Assembly (NCBI GenBank): GCA_963678675.1
Contig: OY783195.1
Location: 29,437,385 to 29,501,384, forward strand
Reading direction: 5' to 3'
Source of the DNA: Xiphydria camelus
Taxonomy: Eukaryota > Arthropoda > Insecta > Hymenoptera > Xiphydriidae
DNA length: 64,000 nt
Below, piece after piece: positions 44,420 through 54,888 of the stretch; position 1 is the first letter of the stretch, and each line of letters begins with the position of its first letter. The position numbers were made by a program, and so were the translations under genes. Below the pieces are notes generated by a model. The model saw only the letters and a list, made by a program, of their open reading frames with translations, made no database searches and was not told the origin of the DNA.

Positions 44420-45917
44420 CATTTTATCAGTCGACCTCTTATCAGTGGCTCTCTTTTAGCTCTTTACGGCATTGATTGCCGGAATAAAAATGATCCTTTT
44501 TCTCAAATATTGACCGAGTCTCTCGTCTATTTCCGCGCATTTTATTTGTTTATACGCGAAACGGCCGACTTATTCGTGGGCTCACGCTAATATGCTACCG
44601 TGGGGTCGTTGCGAGTGGCGCTCCCCTTACGGGCACGTGCATTCTTTCGTTCTCACGTGTGTATAGCTACTTCCGTGAGCGATTTTCGTATGTATAAAAA
44701 TTCGTAATTTGGGATACGGAAGATTATTTGGGTGAAATTTGATGGATTGCCCGACGGTTTTTTCCCATCTCTTTGTCTCCGTTGGTTCGCATCTCAAGAC
44801 TTAAGATGCAAAGAAACGTAGGCAGAGCTTAAAAATTTGAGAAAACAGCTGAGCACATGCTCCCCTCCCGACTTAATTAAGACTCTCAGTCCAATTACGA
44901 GTGTCGACATCGTTTCGCACATTTTTTTTTATGTTATGTAAGAATAAACAATGACGACAAGGCTTGAGTGCTTTAAGTTTTTACATTTGTTTTTCGGATC
45001 GGTCGATGTGCACGTGAGATATATGAAATTAACTCTTCGGTAAACGTATACGAATCTGTATGCTAAATGTTTTTCGCGGCAGTTCTTTCGAATTCAGCTA
45101 TTTCAGATCGTGGGTACGTATCACTAGCACTCTTAAAAACTCAATACTCCGGCACTCTTATGTCACCTTATAACATCGACACACGTAGAAAAATATTTTC
45201 GTAAATCGTAAGTCATACTTATACAAATAAGGACAATGTATTGACGTATTCGTTGGAAAACATTGATAGAATTCGACCGATGACATGCTTTCGAATATCG
45301 TGTCCGAAAATGACGTAAGAATGTTCGAATAAATCTGTTTTACTCATCAATACTATAGTGAAACGCGACGTTTTCGAACTTTAAGATTATGCATTTCTCT
45401 GAAAATGTATACAACGCCGTAATTAGGTAATTAGGTTGTATAATTGTAGGTAGAACTGTGTGCCAACATCGGCATCTGAATGAGTTGGGAATCTATCGTA
45501 CCTTGTCGTAAGTCTACGGCAGTTTTTAGTTCTACTCTTATGCAGTTCAAGCGCTCGTAATGTCAAAATTGTTTTCCTTTCATTTTTAAACTAGATGTAA
45601 ATCACTCGAACTATACCCACTATCTCGTTGTCTTACAGTGTTTCAGAAGACACGGCGTTTCGACAGTATGCAGTATAAAGTACGTTCATTCAACGATAAC
45701 GTTATCAAAGTAGGTTCGAAAAAAAGCGCTGTGAATACTCAATATTTCCACATATGATCGTATATGCGTATTTTTCTCCTATTTTTATTAAAAAATGGCG
45801 TCTAATAAAATTCGTAAGCAAAATTCTCGGACTATTTCAAAATTAGATATCATGGCTGTGATTGGCAGTGGAAATCAGGGATCGGCTCGACTAAAATCAT
45901 TTCTCCTGATATTATTA
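44420..45917. other. Intergenic, no feature recognised
   Basis: AT-rich, unique-looking DNA. No exon-like segment with paired splice sites was found on either strand. Confidence 0.4.
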
Positions 45918-46140
45918 CACCGAGAAAAAAAAATTCAGTAGATCAGACCAAATTAGCGGTCACGGGTTGGGAGAACGCAGGTTCAATTACTCGAACTAAT
46001 AATTCGCTAGAATTGACTACAGCTTGTTTTCGTCAAACAGTTTTTAATCGTAACTAAATTATTTAATTCAAGGAACTTGATCGGCGTTTCCCCGATCGTG
46101 ACCGCCAACTTAATCGAATCTATTACTGTATCGTATAGTT
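45918..46140. mobile_element. MITE, family E
   Basis: TA then CACCGAGAAAAAAAAATTCA; arms CGGTCACGGGTTGGG / CCCCGATCGTGACCG and ACTCGAACTAATAATTCGCT. Same arms as at 593-790. The right end is degraded. Confidence 0.65.
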
Positions 46141-46269
46141 TTTTGAAAAACGAATGAATAAAATAAAAAATGTCACGGTGTTGAATACACGTGATGGGGT
46201 CGGGAAATAAACGCATCATCATGCCTCGCTCCATTTAGAAACTCCAATATTTTTCCATCCCCCGCCGGG

Positions 46270-46640
46270 CCTCGCGAAATCGTTTATTTCATCGATTCGT
46301 CGACGTGTTCGCTCCGTCACGTGACGACAGCGTGGGACATAAAAAAAGAATTACGCTCGATCCTCTCCTCTCGGTTCGCGTTCGCGTTTCCCGCGCGCCT
46401 CTCGAAGTGCACGACGAACCTCCGCGGGGTCTACTTCGCTCCACGCTGCGTTTATTTACAGCTCCACGAATGTATTTCGGATTCGCCGCGGCGTTCGTCG
46501 TGGCGTACGTACCGCGGCGAAGTCGTGGAAGGGCGTATGGAGCCTGCGACAATCGTTTTATACCGCGCGAGAGTTGCTTATTGCATTTGCAAGGCTGGGT
46601 GGGTACTTAAATTGAGTTGAGTAACGCATCCATCTCACGC
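46270..46640. other. CpG-rich patch, no exon assigned
   Basis: CpG-dense DNA with an acceptor-like TTTATTTACAG at about 46463. Both open frames are Arg/Pro-heavy. It might be a regulatory island. No donor pairs with the acceptor convincingly. Confidence 0.3.
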
Positions 46641-47214
46641 GACGCGTACGATATTTACGAACGGAGAATTTGCCCGGGTTCTCCGTGAATATTCGAGTCT
46701 CGCTCTCTCTCGTTGTAAAATGTTAAGATTTTTCTTGCAGTATCGCACCCCGTAACGTGAACGCGAACTTCTGAGTAGTCATCTAAATGCGAGGAGACGC
46801 GAAAGCTGTCTACGTCCTTTTGCAATGGAGAGGCCACCGTGTCGCTCGCGGAGTGCTGCTAATTATTATGAAAATACAATACATAATCCCGATGGTCGGA
46901 TTGGGTGGATTAGTACGGTGAAGCCGGGGCTAATGTAGCTCAGCGAGATGAGGGCTAATCCTTGGTAAGTAACGGGGGGAGTATTCGTCCTTGCTTCGGA
47001 GAGAGGAAGTTTAACCAAATATTTCATTATCCCAAAATTATACTTCTAGTCGTTCTAACCAGAAAACAGTCAATTTAACCAAACAGATGGAGAGAGAGGA
47101 TCCGTATTTTACCAAACGGTTTGGTTATAATGTTCAGGATTTTGGTCAGATTGGTAGTCGCACACTTCGGCACGTTCTCTGACTGATCCAGCTCGGGCAG
47201 ATATAAAGGTAGCG

Positions 47215-47840
47215 GTTGTGTCGGGCGCCAGGTGTTCCAAAACACCAAAAAGGGAATCACTCTAGATAATAGTCAGATCGCGTGAACCGGAAACGAAATT
47301 TAGCTAGCTCAACCCTGTATCGGTTAAGGATAGGGGCGGGGAATCTCATGTCAAAAGGAATGAATTTGTGTAGGAAACTATTTTCCAAAAAGAATATTTT
47401 AATATAATGACACTTGGATATAAGGGTTGAACGGTTATGATGCGAATTGAACTCTGACTCCTCATTGGCTCGACGATACTCGTACGACGGTTAAGGGATG
47501 TAATGTCTGCCAAGCTAATCGAGCCGTCTCTTGTCCCTGAGCTCGTCCCTAGTCCCGAACCAATCACAGCGCTTCCTGAGCACCGCTAGCCGATTAATCG
47601 GTACAGTCGTCCGTCCGTCATCGGGTGTATTCCGTCAACGGTCCGCGATCCCGTTATCCTCGTCATGAATCATTCCTCACGTTCAGTCAACGGTCTGCGA
47701 TCAGGTTATCCTTGTCATGAATCATTCCTCACGTTCTGTCAACGGTCTGCGATCCAGTTGTCCCCGTCGTGAATCATTCCTCACACATTTGAGGCGGCTT
47801 ACGTAAAATAAAATATAAGATTTATTTAAAGAACGACTGA
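47215..47840 (-). mobile_element. Possible LTR fragment with primer-binding-site-like sequence
   Basis: On the minus strand TGGCGCCCGACACAACCG (47232-47215) looks like a retroelement primer-binding site and is preceded, two bases away, by GGAACA, as expected of an LTR end. Upstream lie a tandem repeat (47634-47789) and an AATAAA (about 47824). No gag or pol coding sequence and no second LTR were recognised, so this is tentative. Confidence 0.25.
47634..47789. repeat. Tandem repeat, three units of about 55 bp
   Basis: Unit: GTCAACGGTCYGCGATC, then a GTTRTCC-GTC stretch and GTGAATCATTCCTCAC. The three copies differ at only a few positions, so this is recent. Confidence 0.9.
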
Positions 47841-48202
47841 AATGATATAATTGTTCAACGGAAGAATAGGCTATGACAGGGTTGAATTTCGGTACCAATT
47901 TCTATCACCAGCGCACCGGGGTTAACCGCGCGAATCAGCCTTTTAAGTCTGGGTAAGAGGGATGCCAGGTAGTCTGAGGTAATTTAGAGTCGCAAAATTA
48001 GAGAAGGTAACTTTCGACCTTATGGCCGTTGAGATAAGAGGAAACTGAAATAACTGTGAAGGTAGTACTGTAAGGTAGTAAGGTAACTCAGTTTCTAATA
48101 AGATATCCTGGTAATTGAGAACGTTATTACGAATATACCTACAATTCGTATGCCGAAAGTACAACGAAAAGTCGGGTCGGACGCGGGACAAGGGAATCGC
48201 AA

Positions 48203-48265
48203 GAATAATCGAGAATCGAGAATCGAGAATAGAAAACAGAGAATAGAGAGTCCAGGGTCGAGATT
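48203..48265. repeat. GAGAATC/A-rich simple repeat
   Basis: AATCGAGAATCGAGAATCGA decays into AGAATAGA and GAGAGTCC words. Confidence 0.8.
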
Positions 48266-49315
48266 AGAGAGCCCAAAATTGGGAATAGCGAAAGCACCGC
48301 AATACAGGCAAAGACCATCTTCATAAGTCGGTAAAATGCTCACTTCGCCTCAGAAAATTCGGTTGCTCCGTGTTCCCGAATTTTCCGAGCATCCCCAGAG
48401 AAGATAATCGAAACAATCAATAGGTAGCAAAAGATGATCGAAAGATAATTCGCGTTGAACTAAAAATCGATAATTACGTCGAAAATACGATAATAACCAC
48501 GGGTCCGTCGAAATTTAACTCGGTACAAAAGAAAGAAAAGATAAGTCTTTTTGGGGCAACTGAATTCGGAATTTCTTGCAAAATTCTTCCACTTCAGTAA
48601 AAGTACCGGCTTACCGAAAAATTCGCAACGCTTACACACGTCCGTCCTCGCCGCTGGACCGCACGAAAAGATGAAGATTTCGGGAGTCGTTTTGGATCGC
48701 GAAGGAAGGGGTCTATCCCCCACTCGAGAAGCCCTCTTACGCGATTTAATTGGTTATTAATTTATCCCGCGGATTAATATGCACAGTGCTCCCTTTGTCT
48801 CTGCGCGCTCATTCCGCAGATCGGCGGTCGAAGAATCAATAAATTGTCTTCCTTGTTGGTGCCGATGCGCGCGCAGATCGCTGGATTTCCTCGTGGCTTC
48901 GAAACTGTCCCCTCATGTGTGTGGATGACGTCTTTATGGATCCCTCCGGAACATTCCCCCGTAGGATCACGCGGAGGATCCCGATACGAAGCTAACTTCC
49001 ATGTTGTCCATCCATGCCGAAGAAGCGGAGTGTCTGTGTACACAGGTTACGTTCCTAGCCGGGTACGCTGCTCGTCTGCACAAGTCCCAGTCCTGCGCCT
49101 GGCAAGGAAGTCGTGGGAATCTTGCCACACGGCATCTGGCGCTCGTTGCATCCTCTTGTCCTCCAGCTCTAGCATCTTCATTGCCTTAGTAACCCTGTCT
49201 TTAGCTTAACGGGTTTAGATACGGTAATTGGATAGGCCGTTCCAAACATAAACAAAATTAATTATCGATTCTTTATGTACGCTTATAGTCTATTTATTGC
49301 TCTGGGGATGACGGT
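48266..49315. other. Intergenic, no feature recognised
   Basis: Short open frames on both strands (for example 48551-48760) have some protein-like composition (SGVVLDREGRGLSPTREALL) but no supporting splice or start context. They may be old transposon remains. Confidence 0.3.
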
Positions 49316-49370
49316 CCAGCGGCGCGACGTGGAGGAATACATCCCATTGTGACGTGTCAAATTTGCACGT
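49316..49370 (+). repeat. Left copy of a direct repeat flanking the PIF/Harbinger remnant
   Basis: CCAGCGGCGCGACGTGGAGG ... CATTGTGACGTGTCAAATTT; nearly identical to 50924-50979 in the same orientation (one C/T change and one single-base gap). Confidence 0.9.
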
Positions 49371-49613
49371 TAGCGTAATATCCACGCGTCATCGGGAGAG
49401 GGGGTATGTGCCATAGCTGTGCTACGTCTCCCGTCTCGTACAGCGTATATGACCGTAAACACGACTCAAGGAAAGAAGGCAGGAGTGAAAGGAAACAGAG
49501 GTAACGATAAAAAAAACCAAGAATTGCGAAGTAAACACTGAAGAAAAGGGGGTGGGGGGTACAGGAGGCGTCGTTGACTTCAGAAAGAAAGGCAAAGGTA
49601 AAGAGTATATTGG

Positions 49614-49828
49614 GTGCACCCTGTAGTTCAAAGAAGACGCCTTGTGGGGGCATTTAACACTGTGTTCCAAGATTTATTAGTACACGAGGAAAAATTCTTC
49701 AATTATTTTCGTATGTCCATCGCTGCTTTCCACGAATTGAATGACAAATTGAAGGGCGTTTTACAACGGCATAACACTGTTATGAGGGATAGTATTGAAC
49801 CTATGCAGATGTTAGCCGTAGGAATGAG
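49614..49828 (+). pseudogene. PIF/Harbinger transposase (HARBI1-like) N-terminal exon fragment
   Basis: Reads RRRLVGAFNTVFQDLLVHEE then KFFNYFRMSIAAFHELNDKL, ending MLAVGMR before a strong donor (ATGAG-GTAAGT). The EKFFNYFRMS...F..L pattern is the N-terminal region of HARBI1-type DDE transposases. The catalytic DDE part is not found downstream, where unrelated sequence and a small palindromic element lie, so the element cannot make its own transposase. Confidence 0.7.
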
Positions 49829-49889
49829 GTAAGTGAAACCTTTTTATTATTTCATAACTGTTAACATAGACTTAATCTTAAGGAATTCC

Positions 49890-50133
49890 AGCACTGGCGC
49901 CAAGTCTCACAAACCCGACCGCCACGTTTCAGTTGGTAAGTCGGAGGTGAGGTAGAAAAATAAGCTGTAGTACCTACATACTAAAATCTCAATGAAATTT
50001 ATTAACCCTGAATTGCTTTTGGTACTACTACAATATGACTCCCAATAATGATTATAAAAAATTACATTTTATTTGAATCCATTACAAAAAAAAATCCTAA
50101 AGAAGAGGGTCTGACAGACTTGGCGCCAGTGCT
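49890..50133. mobile_element. Segment with 18-bp perfect inverted ends
   Basis: AGCACTGGCGCCAAGTCT at the left is exactly mirrored by AGACTTGGCGCCAGTGCT at the right. A third related GGCGCCAGCGCT follows at 50152. It lies inside the PIF/Harbinger remnant, between its two gene pieces, and may be a nested non-autonomous element. Confidence 0.6.
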
Positions 50134-50266
50134 CATGTCTTGTAAATAGGCGCCAGCGCTGAAGGTTACATGTAAGTATGAATTTAAAGGACGTAGTAGA
50201 ACGAAAATACTTATAATGAATCGTTGCTGAAATCAATCGACGATATTGACGATGACGCAGATAACA

Positions 50267-50955
50267 TTACATCAGGAGAGAAACATTGTTGCCCATATGA
50301 TGAATAGTACTGACTTGCAGAAGTTGCTTGCAATTGAGTAAACTGTTGCCTCGTCCCTGGCTGCCCCTGTGATGCATAATATTGGCGTCTCCAGTTGGTG
50401 GCTGTGATGTGTTATGCTGTAATGTATAGTTTCTTGTCCCTGGTGTCATGGGTTCGATTGTGGTTCTTGACGGTTTCTGTTTTCTAATATTGGAAATGAG
50501 TTGAAGGACGCTAATTTGTAATTGAGTAATGTCGTCGTCATCAAAAGAACTCGGAGAGGGGATAATGCCTTTGAAGAATGATATATGTCGATTTTCTATT
50601 TCGGGATTGTCCAACGCCTGTAGCAATTTCTCTTCAACGGGGTACATTTTATTTCTTGTAGTTTTAGAGCGACTATCATTGCGTGGTTTTTTGAAAGCAG
50701 TGGCGTTTTCTTTATCCTGATCACACACCCCCCAAATGAATCCTTGTCGTGTGGAAGACGGTCTTCAGTTGAGCGGACCTCGGTAACATTGTCCAGAAAT
50801 TTCAGCTGATCATTATAAATATACTTTCTTAGTTGTGATGTGCCAGCTCCGGATTTTGTTGCATCTTTGATTGTTTTTCGATTTCGTGTACGAATCTCGA
50901 ATGTTATACCATCTCTTGGCGGCCCAGCGGCGCGACGTGGAGGAATACATCCCAC
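50267..50955 (-). pseudogene. MADF-BESS (Harbinger accessory, DNA-binding) gene fragment with frameshift
   Basis: The minus strand reads the C-terminal half of a MADF domain (DATKSGAGTSQLRKYIYNDQ, LKFLDNVTEVRSTEDRL), then, in another frame, a Lys/Arg linker and a BESS-like motif (ISFFKGIIPSPSSFDDDDIT, QLQISVLQLISNIRK). The frame change lies at or near a run of six C at 50728-50733. The first half of the MADF domain is missing: homology stops at the 50924 direct repeat. Insect PIF/Harbinger elements commonly carry such a Myb/MADF-type partner gene opposite the transposase (established). The partner normally helps transposase binding and nuclear import. Confidence 0.7.
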
Positions 50956-50979
50956 TGTGACGTGTCAAATTTGCAACGT
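50924..50979 (+). repeat. Right copy of the direct repeat flanking the PIF/Harbinger remnant
   Basis: Begins exactly where the MADF coding homology ends. See the left copy at 49316. Confidence 0.9.
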
Positions 50980-51305
50980 CACAAGTGACAGAACATTCTT
51001 TAATAGTCTACTCCTCGGTAGCCTTCAGGGCTTCGGAATCTATTACTCTTCAATTTACATTACCGTCATATATTCACGGACAATAATGATTCTATAACGA
51101 CCAGCCTTGGACGGCGGGATGATAAGGGCAAATGAGTATAGTTCGGTTCGATTTAGTTTTCCTGGCAAAACGATAAGAGTCGTTTATTTCGTTCAGCTAT
51201 AATCAGTCACATATACGAGCAAGAATCCGAGCTGGTATTTTAGAAAATTAAGTTGACATAATTACGTGCCTTGCATTATTATACCAGGCAGTGTTTCGGC
51301 TTCAC

Positions 51306-51364
51306 GGTTGCCTTCCATTAGGCGCAGCACTACCGTCTTCAGCTGCGTCTAATGGAAGGTAACC
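51306..51364. ncRNA. Near-perfect 23-bp hairpin, pre-miRNA-like or minimal MITE
   Basis: Arm 51306-51328 pairs with 51342-51364 over all 23 positions, two of them G-T wobbles, with a 13-base loop (ACTACCGTCTTCA). After a small asymmetric bulge GTTTCG (about 51293) pairs with CGAAAC (about 51366), giving a precursor of about 80 nt. Unlike nearby MITEs it has a small loop and no TA-flanked CAC-GAG ends. Expression is unknown. Confidence 0.35.
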
Positions 51365-51379
51365 ACGAAACCCATTTGC

Positions 51380-53600
51380 CGCGAAATATAGAACACATCA
51401 TCTTGTATACATAATTATATAAGAAAATATTTTCTCGGAAAATATAGTAGGAATATAAACATTTGAGAGTCGCGTAAATTAAGAGATTACTTTAATAGGC
51501 AAAATGTGACCTTCGTCTGATTTCTTTTTATTGTGATTGCCCGTCCGCAATTTTCTGATAGTCAACGAGAACGGAAGTATTAATACTCGTCCGTCCAATT
51601 ATCTTTAGCGCGTAGGAAGAGGACGACGTTTCTTCCGAGCAAGATATTAAGATCGGTGGGTTCTATCAAAATTGTTTGCTGCACTCAAATTCCTTTTCGT
51701 TGGAAACATTTCACCGTTACGTTGATTAAGTAGAAAGTGGGGCTTATAGTGACGTGATTGATCTATAGGACAAAAGCGATGCGGGTTGGCAACGGTATCG
51801 TCGCGTCACAGAAGTATCGAATAAAGTTGACGTCACATACGTATAGCCATAAATGACGCGAGAAGCGTCAGAGGTGCGCCAACTGAACCGTGAGACATTC
51901 GCGCGAACACGTCGAGGTTACGATGCGAAATAACGTCGTTGAAGAGATTCTGTTCTCCCTGCATTGACCGGGAAGCAATAATTTTCAAATATCAATTGGG
52001 AAATTATATCGACTGGTATGATTGATTCACACTTGCTCTTTCTTTTATCGCACGAATATTGTACAGTGCGTTTCGCGCTGTACTTCGACTTTTATTATAC
52101 TCATTTCTTTTATTAATTTTTACTCGAATTGCTTCTATTCCAATATTTTTTCCTGATGTTTGAGCGTTTAAGAAGCACATTACCGTATTTTTGAATAAAA
52201 ATATGCAAAAAAGAGGCACGAAAATGTGAGATGCGAGGGAGCGATTTATTTATTGCAGCGATAAAGCGGCGTTATGCGTAAAATAAAATCAAACGCGGCA
52301 GATCGTCGCAACATTGCGAGGCGTCTGTACGGCAGACGCCTGAGAAACGATGTAAATAACGATTTTGAGTTAATTATAGGCGTTGAGAGTGAATCGACCG
52401 TCATGACGGATTTGCATCATCAAGATGATGCAGATACAGTTGCTGTTGCGTTATATAGGCTACGCGAGAAGATAGGATCGGTCCGAGGGATTTATTGAAT
52501 AAATAATAAATTTATTGATGATATACGTAAGGGGAAATCTTGGTTTGAATTGCCGGGAATTTTTATGAAAATTGTGAGAATGTAGCGTGGAATAAAACAT
52601 GGATCGTTGAATACGCGGTAGTATAATTAAACGTTTCTTGTGCATTTTTTATTTTCTATCTCCCGCTTTTCAAACGTCCTTCCTCCCCACTCTTCTCAAA
52701 ATTGATTTGAGATTTTACGAGAATGGAAAAATATTATGCCTGAGATATACGAGTAAAGTAGGTGAAGTCTAATCGTAAATATGATGTTATGAAAGATACA
52801 ACGATCGAGCCTTCACTGAATAAGGACACCGACGAAACGGCAATGTAACAGCTTATACAAGGCGAGTCATTAAAAAGAACCGAGTGATGAAAAGAGCGTT
52901 CGCAAAAGGACGTTTTACCGCGGTTAAAAAAATAGGCCGGGGCGCCGGTAATGAGACCGCGCGATCGCGCCGAGGAGCACAAAAGCGCACGTATCTATTA
53001 CAATCGGTATGTGCTTGCAGCTCGACCCGATTTCTTTTGCGCACGACATATGATTAGTGCAAACATCGTTATCTCCACTAATTAAACGTCTTTACAAATT
53101 TGTTCCGTCATTTCCAGCAAGAATATGCTGATTATTCTGTCAAAAACAGGTCCTCGTTTCGTAAGATTCTTCTAAAGCTTCTTGTATATATTTAGCGAAC
53201 ATAAAGATGTTTCTTTTGGTATACCGAACTCTCCGCTACGCATTTTACGTCATTAATTCTTCCACTCTAGGGTCATACGATGTTATAATATAGCATGGCA
53301 TGGCAGGGGCCTCTTTATATAAAATTGCGAGCTTGCGCTCTCGAGTAAAATGTGTAACGGGATGAAACCTCAGGTGTGTGTAAAATATGCGAGGTTCAGC
53401 TGTAATTAATTTAATCATTCCAATAATTTTTAATCAAAGGAGATCTTCAAAATTTATCATAAATTGATATACTCGAAAAATTACGTGCTCTAGAATTTGT
53501 GCTTTTGCATTGTTTTGGAATGGTTCTATATTATGTTTGTTACTTCCATTATTTTTTAGTTCATATGTAGGTCAATTTTAGAGAAATACACACGTTTAAG
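51380..53600. other. Intergenic, no gene assigned
   Basis: Contains a 74-codon charged frame at 52274-52498 with a perfect 9-bp stem (AGGCGTCTG / CAGACGCCT) inside it, and several CRE-like TGACGTCA words. Nothing firm. Confidence 0.35.
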
Positions 53601-53652
53601 TTGATTGACCTTAATAGGTCGATTTAGAAAGAAAATATGTATATGTACTTAC

Positions 53653-53850
53653 CCGATAACGATGCGAGTGAACCTTTGAGAGGGTGAAGCATTCATTTTG
53701 AAGTGGGGAGGCCAGGGTCGTCTTTTTAGTACAGTAGATTTTTGATAGTTTCTCGTCTCTCCTCACGGGTATTTTCACCAAGATGATTCTGTATTTCCAC
53801 GACGCCGTTGCTCTCGCGATGCGCGGGTCACTAAACTTTATACACACGCA
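53653..53850 (-). other. Candidate first exon of an unidentified minus-strand transcript
   Basis: TATAAAG at 53842-53836 on the minus strand precedes a leader, an ATG at 53696 in a good context (CAAAATGAA) reading MNASPSQRFTRIVI, and a strong donor CGG-GTAAGT with the exon end at 53653 (phase 2). The phase does not fit the Tret1-like exon 2, so it is either untranslated for that gene or belongs to a gene whose next exon I could not find. Confidence 0.3.
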
Positions 53851-53991
53851 CACTATCGGTCGTACGTTTCAATATATACTGTAATACCACACACGCGAAC
53901 GCGAGCACAAATAGAGCAAGCGACCGGTCGAGAGCAGCCGGTGGAGGTTTTCGATAGCTTTTCATTTGCTTAGAATTTTCCACCCTTACAA

Positions 53992-54121
53992 CACTGGGGT
54001 TGGATTCTGTATCAATAGAATTCTACAGTCGCTATTGTTGCGCATATTTTTTCAAGTATAACAAAACATGTGCAACAACAGCGACTATAGAATTCTACCT
54101 ATTGATACAGAATTCTACCCC
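53992..54121. mobile_element. Short palindromic element (hairpin of about 130 bp)
   Basis: GGGTTGGATTCTGTATCAAT / ATTGATACAGAATTCTACCC and AGTCGCTATTGTTGCGCAT / ATGTGCAACAACAGCGACT pair along nearly the full length. Confidence 0.75.
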
Positions 54122-54123
54122 TC

Positions 54124-54243
54124 CCCCTAACGAAAAAGAACTACAGTGCGTATGAGGCTTACAGTAATCTTCGGTAGTTAACTAGAGAAGATTACACTAA
54201 TTATACGCGTGTGGTATTTTCGCACTGCAGTTTTTTTTCATAA
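54124..54243. mobile_element. Second short palindromic element, abutting the first
   Basis: ACGAAAAAGAACTACAGTGCG at the left is mirrored by CGCACTGCAG and a T-run at the right; inner pair GTAATCTTC / GAAGATTAC. Only a couple of bases separate it from the preceding element. Confidence 0.65.
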
Positions 54244-54888
54244 GGGTCCTGCTAGACCGAAAAGTTATCATCTGCTGTAGTTTGAATAATTATGTTTTTG
54301 GATTAAAATCATAGCGATGCATTGAAAACAACGTCAGAAACGTTGCCCTTGCCAAGATACATGCACGCGATACTACGCGTTACTTGCAATAACCTTGAGG
54401 AGGGAACGCGAAAAGTTATAAATTAATCTTGATTACCAAGAGTCCCGCCGTCTCTCTGTAGACAACCAGATACGCCCGAAGATAACGCAGACCTCCACGG
54501 TCTGCTCCCTTTTCTCATCGGCGCTTTCACGGGTAAAGTTCTTTGCGAAATTCTTTCCGAATTTTTAGCAACAACCCGGCGTTGGTCCCTTTAAAATCGC
54601 GTATCGCGTGAAGTTCGAGCTCCTTCACCCGCGCGCGCCCTGTCGAATCTCGAATCTCGACGGAGCGAGGTATCGATCGACGCCATTGGAGACAGTCGCG
54701 AGTCGCCTGCAACCGATAGACGGTCGACAGATAATTTTTAACACGAGTGATAGATATTTTCCTTCGGTTTTACGGGATTCGCAATACTCAAAAGGCCCAA
54801 CGGGCTTTCCTTGCCTGTAATAATCGATAGGTAGAAGTTGCGACGCGAGTTGATTTCGTTGCGACGCGAAATCAAATAAGGGCCGAAG

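Noticed and set aside
46920..46990. tRNA-like A-box (TAGCTCAGCGAG)
   Set aside because: No acceptable B-box or cloverleaf arms at the needed spacing.
52274..52498. 74-codon charged frame with an internal stem
   Set aside because: No homologous feature or splice context; the short stem explains part of the composition.
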